Shown here: positions 14,690 to 21,800 of the stretch, in pieces
Layout of the letters: each line of letters begins with the position of its first letter
Position numbering within the stretch: position 1 is the stretch's first letter
From: Candidatus Pacearchaeota archaeon
GTDB lineage: Archaea > Nanobdellota > Nanobdellia > Pacearchaeales > GW2011-AR1
Length of the DNA: 26,409 nucleotides
Reading direction: 5' to 3'
NCBI GenBank assembly: GCA_030699205.1
Contig: JAUYJY010000007.1
Coordinates: forward strand, 1-26,409
Made by a program: the position numbers and the translations under genes
The notes under the pieces: generated by a model
Databases searched by the model: none
What the model saw: only the letters and a program-made list of their open reading frames with translations
What the model was told of the DNA's origin: nothing

Positions 14690-14761
14690 GCCTGCATAGC
14701 TCAGTGGTAGAGCACTAGTTTTGTAAACTAGGGGCCGGGGGTTCGAATCCCTCTGCAGGCT
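14690..14761 (+). tRNA. tRNA-Thr (anticodon UGU)
   Basis: The full cloverleaf can be drawn. The 7-bp acceptor stem is GCCTGCA with TGCAGGC. The anticodon stem CTAGT/ACTAG encloses the loop TTTGTAA with anticodon TGT at 14722-14724. The T arm is GGGGG TTCGAAT CCCTC-like, with the expected TTCGAAT loop. The discriminator base is T, as is common in archaeal tRNA-Thr. There is no intron, and the 3' CCA is not encoded. Confidence 0.96.
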
Positions 14762-14888
14762 TCATGGGACTGCAAGTTTCATCAGAGTTTTGTGACGAGG
14801 TCCAATAGGCATGGAGTGCTAAAAATAATTCTTTGACCCATAGAACTTTCTTTTTAAGAAGGTTGTATTTCTGGATTCTTCTACAGGA

Positions 14889-15539
14889 TTATTCTTTTTT
14901 AGAATCGGTTTTTTCTTCAGAGGTTTCGTCTTCCGGGTTTTTTACTGTTTTGTCTTTAGACTTTTCTGTTTTTTCTGCAGGGCCGATAACTTCAATTATT
15001 CTAATTTCACATGTTGCAAGAGGGTATATTTTTTTGACTTTTATTGAAAGTGCTTTTTGCAGTTTTCCAGTCATTATCTCTGAAAAGAGTTCTGAAGTGT
15101 TTCTTATTGTTGTGTGACTTTCTAAAAACTTTTTTGAAATATTTCTTATTTCTTTTTTTACGGCTCTTGAAACTCTATTTCTTGTTATCATAAATGGTTT
15201 TATTCTGAGTTTTGAATCTTTGGAGAAAGTTTCAAATGAATCCTCGATGTAATCTATTCCTCGTCTCATTATTCTTTTTATGTAACTTGCAGTTATTTTG
15301 AGGCTTAATAATTCGCCCGTTAATTTTTCTTCAGAATATTTTATTTTTGCCCTTAATTCAAGGTTTTTTCCTCTCAAGTTTCTGGTTAAATCCAGTTTTA
15401 CTATTGAACCTTCCAATTCTTCAGGAGAATAAGAATAAAGTTTTACTTTTGATGCAGTTAGCGGTAGAACCACAGGAAAGAACTTCTTTCTTGCTCCCTT
15501 TTTTCTTTTTTTTACTGGTGGTTTTCCTTTTGATGCCAT
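14889..15539 (-). CDS. rps3ae: 30S ribosomal protein eS1 (S3Ae)
   Basis: A small-subunit protein near the mRNA exit of the archaeal/eukaryotic ribosome. The 216 aa are close to the family length. The family pattern is clear: a basic N-terminus (PVKKRKKGARKKFFPV), a strand-rich region containing GSIVKLDLTRNLRG and LELRAKIKY, then RRGIDYIEDSFE followed by LRIKPFMITRNRVSRAVKKEIR, the best-conserved eS1 stretch. The final ~25 residues are a Lys/Glu/Asp-rich disordered tail. It starts 1 nt after the eL42 stop, so the two genes form one operon transcribed towards tRNA-Thr. Confidence 0.93.
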   Translation of the reverse strand: MASKGKPPVKKRKKGARKKFFPVVLPLTASKVKLYSYSPEELEGSIVKLDLTRNLRGKNLELRAKIKYSEEKLTGELLSLKITASYIKRIMRRGIDYIEDSFETFSKDSKLRIKPFMITRNRVSRAVKKEIRNISKKFLESHTTIRNTSELFSEIMTGKLQKALSIKVKKIYPLATCEIRIIEVIGPAEKTEKSKDKTVKNPEDETSEEKTDSKKE

Positions 15540-15540
15540 T

Positions 15541-15870
15541 TTATTTTGCTACTTTTTCTCCGATGTTTATTCTTGAGGCACGAATTGCCTTTTTAATTCC
15601 TTTTGATTTTTTACAAACAGAACAGGTGTACATAATAGTCATTCTCTTTGTCTGCTTTGATTTTCTCTTCCATGATTTAATTGCCGGCTTACTGAATCTT
15701 CCTAAATTTCCTGTTCCTCTTCTTAATCCTCTCATTCTCACTCTTGAATTTGACCATCGAGAGTTTGGGTGTGTAGTTGAACGGGATCTTTGCTTCGCTA
15801 CGCTTATCTTTTGTTTTGTCTTTTTCTTACAATAAGGACAATATCTGTTTGTTTGTTCAGGTAATTTCAT
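15541..15870 (-). CDS. rpl44e: 50S ribosomal protein eL42 (L44e)
   Basis: A zinc-binding large-subunit protein next to the E site. It begins MKLPEQTNRYCPYCKKKT and contains a second pair, CSVC, near residue 87, giving the four-Cys zinc site of eL42. The ATG at 15870 matches the family start better than an upstream in-frame ATG at 15888. At 109 aa it is longer than the usual ~92-95, with a Ser/Arg-rich insert (about residues 25-52) between the first Cys pair and the GNLGRFSKPA segment. First gene of the eL42-eS1 operon. Upstream lie a structured leader and the 62-bp repeats. Confidence 0.9.
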   Translation of the reverse strand: MKLPEQTNRYCPYCKKKTKQKISVAKQRSRSTTHPNSRWSNSRVRMRGLRRGTGNLGRFSKPAIKSWKRKSKQTKRMTIMYTCSVCKKSKGIKKAIRASRINIGEKVAK

Positions 15871-15888
15871 TTTATGATTATGCTGCAA

Positions 15889-15980
15889 TTATTTGTTGCA
15901 ACGATCCCAGCTGTTTAGCTTGCCAAAACCCGCTGGTTTGATTTTGGGTTGACGCTTGTATTTGTTTGAGAAAGAGTGTT
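15889..15980 (-). promoter_or_regulatory. structured leader of eL42-eS1 operon
   Basis: If transcription starts from the nearest TATA-like box (minus strand, 15977-15986), this stretch is the 5' leader. It contains inverted repeats: AAACC CGCT GGTTT (a 5-bp stem with a 4-nt loop) lies inside CCAAAA ... TTTTGG, and AACCC ... GGGTT can pair in competition. Mutually exclusive stems fit autoregulation by a ribosomal protein, but no binding site is recognised. Confidence 0.35.
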
Positions 15981-16127
15981 TTTAAAGATTTGGTTTGCAA
16001 ATCTTTAACTCATTCAACTTAAAACTGAGGAAAAGATTGAAGATTTAAAGATTTGATTTGAAAGGTTTAACTCATTCAACTTAAAACTGAGGAAAAGATT
16101 GAAGATTTAAAGATTTGGTTTAGATTT
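15981..16127. repeat. 62-bp tandem repeat, about 2.4 units, with TATA-like boxes
   Basis: Units at 16004-16055 and 16066-16117 are identical over 52 bp and spaced 62 bp apart. A partial unit at 15981-16003 extends the array to the left. Each unit carries TTTAAAGATTTG (beginning at 15981, 16043 and 16105), which on the minus strand reads as a TATA-like CTTTAAA. The array lies directly upstream of the eL42-eS1 operon and just downstream of the zinc-ribbon gene. Confidence 0.85.
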
Positions 16128-16395
16128 TTTTTGGGAGGAATGTGCTGATTACATCTTGCCAAGAATTTGGAATGACTGACTGGCCTGATACATATCTTAC
16201 TCCGAAGTATGCGGCAATTAGAAGAATTATGAAAATTATTATGTTTTTCCATTTTAATTTTTTTGGTTTTTTTCCTCTTGATGCGAAAGAGTAACCGCAT
16301 TTAGTGCAATAAGTATCATTTAACTCTAATTTTCTTCCACATACTGGACAGAATTTATGCTCACCTATATCTCCTCTTTTTGCCCTTTTTTTCAT
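16120..16395 (-). CDS. zinc-ribbon membrane protein, 91 aa
   Basis: A small protein with an N-terminal zinc ribbon, CPVCG (about residues 16-20) and CTKCG (about 30-34), a basic linker (RGKKPKKLKWK), one transmembrane helix (about 50-67, IIIFIILLIAAYFGVRYV) and a short outer tail. This zinc-ribbon-plus-helix design is common in small archaeal membrane proteins of unknown role. Its last codons overlap the right end of the 62-bp tandem repeat. Its start is divergent from tRNA-Val, and an ATTTATAAAG element lies between them. Confidence 0.8.
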   Translation of the reverse strand: MKKRAKRGDIGEHKFCPVCGRKLELNDTYCTKCGYSFASRGKKPKKLKWKNIIIFIILLIAAYFGVRYVSGQSVIPNSWQDVISTFLPKKI

Positions 16396-16415
16396 AGTAA
16401 ATTTAGGCGAATTAT

Positions 16416-16425
16416 ATTTATAAAG
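16416..16425 (+). promoter_or_regulatory. TATA box for tRNA-Val
   Basis: ATTTATAAAG lies 23-32 nt upstream of tRNA-Val. Its near-symmetry may let it also serve the divergent zinc-ribbon gene (start 16395). Confidence 0.5.
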
Positions 16426-16447
16426 ATTGGGGAGTCATTTATTTGAA

Positions 16448-16518
16448 GGCCTTGTAGTCTAGTGGTAAAACGTGCCCTTGACGTGGGCGAGTCCGCAGTT
16501 CGATCCTGCGCAGGGCCA
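16448..16518 (+). tRNA. tRNA-Val (anticodon GAC)
   Basis: The acceptor stem GGCCTTG pairs with CAGGGCC (one G-U pair), with discriminator A. The anticodon stem TGCCC/GGGCG encloses the loop TTGACGT with anticodon GAC. The T arm CGCAG TTCGATC CTGCG is perfect. There is no intron, and CCA is not encoded. Confidence 0.95.
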
Positions 16519-16563
16519 TTTTAATATCTGGAGTTATTGAAGTATTTATTGTGAGGTTTTTTT

Positions 16564-16647
16564 ATGTTCAGTTCTGGGAGATTGAATGACTTTGAAACGG
16601 ACATGGGTTTTCAAACCGAGGTGAACGCAGAGAGTTTGTGGTTTTAA
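16564..16647 (+). CDS. possible 27-aa peptide in intergenic gap
   Basis: In the 247-nt gap between tRNA-Val and the surface-protein operon, an ATG after a run of seven T opens a 27-codon frame (MFSSGRLNDFETD ... SLWF). It has balanced composition but no promoter or ribosome-binding signal that I can identify. Otherwise the gap (16519-16765) holds only the operon's TATA box and leader. Confidence 0.2.
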   Translation: MFSSGRLNDFETDMGFQTEVNAESLWF

Positions 16648-16706
16648 ATTTAATAAAGAATGATTTTTCTTAGTTACTAAGTAAGTTAGTAAATTATTAA
16701 CAAAGA

Positions 16707-16715
16707 TTTAAATAG
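16707..16715 (+). promoter_or_regulatory. TATA box of surface-protein operon
   Basis: TTTAAATAG lies about 50 nt upstream of the 46-aa gene, so this transcript should have a leader of roughly 25-30 nt. Consistently, a GGAGAG-like ribosome-binding sequence lies just before the ATG at 16766, unlike the leaderless genes elsewhere in the window. Confidence 0.45.
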
Positions 16716-16765
16716 AATATGGTTTTTGTTTTGAGGTTTGGGAATTAAAAAGAGGTTGGAGAGAT

Positions 16766-16906
16766 ATGAAGAAGTATTTGCTGTTAATTGAAGATGAAAA
16801 GCTTTGGGAAAAGTTTAAGCAGAGTATAGAAAAAGATATTAATACAGAAATTTTGGAGTTGATAAAGGCAAGAGTTGTCAAGGAAGGAAAAAAAAGTGGG
16901 AATTGA
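16766..16906 (+). CDS. 46-aa charged helical protein, first gene of surface operon
   Basis: A short gene supported by context. The ATG follows a Shine-Dalgarno-like GGTTGGAGAG, and its end overlaps the start of the next gene (GTG at 16896), as in coupled operons. The product begins MKKYLLLIEDEKLWEKFKQS and continues with KDINTEILELIKARVVKEG: one short strand and two helices, with the size and layout of a small DNA-binding or adaptor protein. There is no signal peptide. I do not recognise a named family. It may regulate or assist the two exported proteins encoded behind it. Confidence 0.65.
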   Translation: MKKYLLLIEDEKLWEKFKQSIEKDINTEILELIKARVVKEGKKSGN

Positions 16907-18815
16907 AAATAATAAGATTACAGGGAATGGAATTGAGGCGATTGAGAAGAAAGGAAGATTGAAAAAGAGAGGTCAGGTTACTATTTTTATTATATTGGCG
17001 ATTGTTATTGTTGTGGGAGTTGTTCTGATTGTTGTTTTTAAAGATAGTTTGTTTGGAGAGAAAATTCCAGAGGAATTTAGAGGGATTTATGATTCTTATT
17101 CTGGATGCGTTGAACAGGAAACTGAAATTGCCTTAGATATTTTGGGAAGTCAGGGCGGAAGGATAGATACTGGAGAATATTTTCCAGGAAGTGATTTTGC
17201 ACCTTTTTCAAGTCACTTGAATTTCTTAGGATTTTCAATTCCTTATTGGTATTATATTTCGGGAAATAATCTAATTAGTGAACAATTGCCTGACAAGGGC
17301 GAAATGGAAGATGAGATTGAAGAATTTATTGAAGATAGGATTTCAGATTGTGATTTTTCTGGATTTTATTCGCAGGGATTTTATATTGATTTGGGAGAAC
17401 CAAAGGCGAATGTTGAAATATTTGATAATGAAGTTAGGGTTTCTGTGGATTCTGTTGTTTCTTCCAGAAAGGAAGATATGAGTGCGAGAAAGAGTTCTCA
17501 TGAAGTTGTTGTAAGAAGTAAGATTGGAGGATTTTATGATATTGCTGTTGATATTTATAACAAAGAAAAAGATGGAGCATTTTTAGAGGATTATGCCTTG
17601 GATGTTCTGTATAATTATGCACCTGTCGACGGGATAGAAATCCAGTGTTCTCCTAAAATATGGAAAACTCCTGATGTAGTTATGGAATTGAAAGATGGTT
17701 TAGAGGCAAATATTGGTGCGATTAAACTATCCGGAGATGAAAATGATTATTTTGTTGTTAATGAAATTGCAGAAACAAAAGGGGTGGGGGTTAATTTCTT
17801 TTATTTAGGAGATGAATTTCCGAGTAAGATTGAAATAACTCCTGCAAGCCAGACTTTAATGGTTGCAGAGCCAGTAGGTAATCAAGAAGGGCTTGGGATT
17901 ATGGGGTTCTGTTATGTGCCTTATCATTTTGTTTATGATTTAAGCTTTCCAGTATTAGTGCAGGTTAGCGACGGACAGGAAATATTCCAATATCCCGTAA
18001 GTGTTATTATAGATAATAATCTTCCAAGAGAAGCTGATTTGTCTGAAATTGAAGAAGTTCAGGAAGAATACGATGTTTGTTCATTTAATGAAGGGAGTGC
18101 AACCATAAATACATACGATATTAATTTAAATCCTGTTTCTGCGGATATTTCATATAATTGTTTTGATAGTTTGTGTGAGTTGGGAAAGACGGAATTGAGT
18201 GAGGGGGATTATGAATTAGATACTGCAATACCGATATGTGTAAATGGGTATTTGATTGCCGATGCTGAAGGGTATGCAGAGAAGAAGATTTTGTTTTCAT
18301 CAAATACGGAGAGTTTTGCAGATATAATTTTAGACAGGGAATATGAAGTTAATGTTGGAATTAATTTTGCAGGGAACGAAATTGGAAATGAGAGGGAAAC
18401 TGCAATAGTGCATTTTGCTGGGGAGGACGGGACGGTCAGTGCAATTTTACCAAGCAGTGAAGGGATTATTTTGAAAGAAGGATTGTATGATGTTAGTGTT
18501 TATGTTTATGGAAATTCTAATATAGTTATTCCTGCAACAAGAAAGAGGGAGTGTTTTAATACGGCAAGGGGAGGGATTTTAGGGATTTTTGGAGGGACAA
18601 AAGAAGAGTGTGTTGATGTAGAAATTCCCGAATATAAGATAGAAAATGCATTAAGCGGTGGAGGAAAGACGACGACTTATATTTTGGAGAGTGATTTGGA
18701 AAAGGGGAAGATAATGATTGATGCAAGTGAGTTGCCGACGCCAAATTCAATGGAGCAATTACAATATAATTATGAAGTATTTGATACTTTGGGGGTGCAA
18801 TTAGAGTATGGATAA
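16896..18815 (+). CDS. large membrane-anchored surface protein with GQVTIFIILAI motif
   Basis: A 639-aa protein from the GTG at 16896, which has AAGGAAGG about 9 nt upstream. A TTG at 16875 would add seven residues. After a basic segment (KKRGQ) comes a single transmembrane helix (about 27-48, VTIFIILAIVIVVGVVLIVV). This N-terminus resembles a pilin-type or anchor signal, and I associate it with DPANN surface proteins. The outer region starts SYSGCVEQETEIALDILGSQ, then is rich in beta strands with scattered cysteines, and ends in a Gly-rich segment between two Cys (RECFNTARGGILGIFGG) before a C-terminal strand domain. It overlaps the giant downstream gene by 8 nt. Specific function unknown. 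Confidence 0.8.
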   Translation: MGIENNKITGNGIEAIEKKGRLKKRGQVTIFIILAIVIVVGVVLIVVFKDSLFGEKIPEEFRGIYDSYSGCVEQETEIALDILGSQGGRIDTGEYFPGSDFAPFSSHLNFLGFSIPYWYYISGNNLISEQLPDKGEMEDEIEEFIEDRISDCDFSGFYSQGFYIDLGEPKANVEIFDNEVRVSVDSVVSSRKEDMSARKSSHEVVVRSKIGGFYDIAVDIYNKEKDGAFLEDYALDVLYNYAPVDGIEIQCSPKIWKTPDVVMELKDGLEANIGAIKLSGDENDYFVVNEIAETKGVGVNFFYLGDEFPSKIEITPASQTLMVAEPVGNQEGLGIMGFCYVPYHFVYDLSFPVLVQVSDGQEIFQYPVSVIIDNNLPREADLSEIEEVQEEYDVCSFNEGSATINTYDINLNPVSADISYNCFDSLCELGKTELSEGDYELDTAIPICVNGYLIADAEGYAEKKILFSSNTESFADIILDREYEVNVGINFAGNEIGNERETAIVHFAGEDGTVSAILPSSEGIILKEGLYDVSVYVYGNSNIVIPATRKRECFNTARGGILGIFGGTKEECVDVEIPEYKIENALSGGGKTTTYILESDLEKGKIMIDASELPTPNSMEQLQYNYEVFDTLGVQLEYG

Positions 18816-21800
18816 AAAAATAGTGTTTGTCTTTGCAATTTTAATACTTGGAGTTTTCTTTGTTGAAGATGTTAATGCACAGATTTTTTCGGGTGGAAAA
18901 GGAACTGCAAATTATGTTAATTATGGGAGTAGCTTTGAGAGGTATTATGGGTCTGATTTGAAAACTTATTGGCCTGTTTTGGCTAATAAAGAAAGCTGTG
19001 AAGCAAGACAGGATATTTTAATTCAGGTTTCTCCAGCTGGATGTCAGCCGGCAGTTGTTCGTTCGGATTTATTAGCTGAACAAAATGTTCCTGTGTTTTG
19101 TCAGTTAGATGCTTTGCAATTAAATCCTACTATTGATGTTAAACAGATAAGAAATATAAGATTTAGCGGAGATTATCCTCCAGAAATTGCGGGAATAGGT
19201 TTTCATCCTGCAAGGGCGGCTTTAAGGACAGGGGATAGATTATTGGGGAGTCCTTTAGAGAGTAATATAGGATATGTTGTTGTTGTTTTAAAGAGAAATC
19301 CAAATGAAGCAGAAATGCCTGAATTTTTGGAGTTTAGTGTAAATGCACAAATAGATTATTATTCCGGAAATGCATTGGGAATTGGAAGAACAGAATTTTT
19401 ACTGCAGGAAACTACCGAAGATGAATGGAAATTGCAGAGTAATAAGCAGAGTTTTTTCAACGGGGATTATTCTGTAAGACTTTTAGATACAGACAAGGAG
19501 TTTATAGACGTGGCTATTTATCTTGGGGATAAAAGAATTTCTACGACGAGAGTTGAAAGAAGGGGTTCAAATCCGGAGGTGTATTTACCTGGGCATTATT
19601 GTCAGACTGCTTTAGATTTAGATTATGTTGAGTTGATTTCTCCTGAAGATATTGCAAGAATTCAAGTTGGAGATGATGTGATTGATGTTTATGCAGGAAG
19701 CAGTTTTTTGAATAATAAATGCAGTGTAAGGAAGATAGATTCAGATGTTCTCGGGGGGAAAGTAGAGATTGTTTGCGGAAATGAAAAAGCAATTTTGACT
19801 ACAAAAATAAGGATTTTGCAAGTTGGAACGGAGATTAATTATTTTGAGGGTAGGGATGATTTAGGACTTTGGGAAATTACAGCAGTGAACGAAAATGGAA
19901 GATATGATTTGGAGGAAGTTAAGGGAGATGGTAAAAGGGCTGGAATAGTTTTAGATAGTTTTAGGCCTGCTTCGGGGGAGGAATTTGTTATGGACAAGGC
20001 ATATCCTACAAGTGATGTTTATTTTTATAGTTCCATAGGGAATTATAGTTTTACTGCGGATTCTTATGGGAATGAGAAAAAAAATGAGGGTGTTCAAAAG
20101 ACCATCGGCGAGGAAGCATTGGAGAGGGCGATTAATTTGGCTTTAAGTGCGGGAAAAGACGCCAGTGTCGCGAGATTGATTGAAGAATATTTGAGATTAT
20201 ATCCAAATGGGAATAGGGCTGGGTATTTTAATCAGAGATTGAATGATTTGTATTATAGAGATTCAAGTCTTGCGGGAACGGTTGTGAATATTGATAATGA
20301 GTTTAAGGTAATTAAATTATTGGATGTGAAAAAACCTGAAAAGAAATCAAGTGCTAAAATTGTTTGGGGTGCTCAAACAGAAGAAATTTTTACTGGAGGA
20401 ACGAAAGAATTTGGAGGCAGGAAAGTTACTTTAATTAATGTGAAGAGTGAGGATGAAGTTGATGTTGAAGTTTCCTGCTTTAATGAAGCACAGAACAAGG
20501 AAGAAAAGAATAAAAAAAGAACTTTGAGGTTGGGAGAAGCTGGAGAGATTGCTTGCGGAGATGGTATATTAAAGGTTAATGATGTTAATTTTGAAGAATA
20601 TGTTAAGTTGAGGATAAATCCGGTTACAAGAACGGGGGGGCTTACTAATTTTAGCGTGGGGGTTGGGATTGAGAAGAGGGCTATTGAATTAACTCCCGAA
20701 AAAGCGAAGAAGAAGATAAGCAATTTAGATGAGTCAATAAAGGAATGGGAATCTATATCTAATACATTGGGGAATGTTGTTACGGGATTGAAAGGTGCTT
20801 GTTTTGCAACGGCTGGTGTTTTAACTGTAAAGAATTTCTTTACAGGGCTTTCAGGAGAAGCTTTGGCAAGGCAGCAAGTAATGAGGGGAGATGATGGATG
20901 GACTAAGAAGTGTGAACAGATGCTTTCTACGAACGGGGGACAATATAGTTCTTTAGGTGCTTGTTATAATGCAAATGCAGATGAAATAAAGAGGGATGTT
21001 AATGCGAGAGCGAAGGCGATAAAAGAAACGAATGTTTTGTTAGAAGGGATTGAAGATAGGGCAACAATTTCTGAAGGAGGGATTTTTGGAGGGGATAATT
21101 TTGATGATGAGAAGGCGAAGAAGGAGTTGTTGGATGAAATAAATAGAGAATTTGGGGATGTTAAGTTAGATAATAATCGGGTGGGGGTTAATAATTTGGG
21201 TAAGTTATTGGAGGGTGTAGATGCTAAATCTTTGACGTATTCTCAATTAAGGGATATTTATACTAATTCATTAATTATTAATGGTGTTGGAGATGGCGGG
21301 AGTACTAAAGTTGGAAAGGAGAAGGCAGAAGCGGAATTGAATACGATGGCCGTTTCAATTAAAGAGTCATTGGATTTTGCAGAAAGGGCTAAGAGTTCGG
21401 GGGTGTCGGCATTTATTATTGGGAATAGGAACGTAGGAAATTATTTTGGGGGGACGGTTGCGAGTTATAGAGGGAAAGGGTATGATCTTAGTAGTTTAAA
21501 TGGGAAGGTTAATGATAATACAAAAGTGCAATTAGTTCAGGGAAAGAGGGAGTATATTGTTGTGTTGGATGAAGGCGGGAAGAATGTGGATGGGGTTTAT
21601 GTTGTTAATAATAAGGTTGTTGAGGTTACAGATATTTCTAATGGTAGTGGATTGAGTGGTTCGCAGGAAGAAGAATTAGGTAATATCCCGAGAACATACA
21701 ATTTAGTTACATCAAATAGTTATTCTAATACATTTGCACCTGGGGAGGCGAAGGTTAGGTATTTTGAGAGGGAGCCATATAAGGGGATGCCTGCTGTTGT

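Noticed and set aside
14762..14888. C/D box RNA between tRNA-Thr and eS1
   Set aside because: A CTGATGA occurs on the minus strand, but there is no matching D box at a suitable distance and no flanking inverted stem.
15981..16127. CRISPR array
   Set aside because: The 62-bp units are identical over nearly their whole length, with no unique spacers, only about 2.4 units and no cas genes nearby.
16076..16300. Minus-strand frame of 74 codons
   Set aside because: It overlaps the zinc-ribbon membrane gene in another frame, and the zinc-ribbon protein has paired CxxC motifs.
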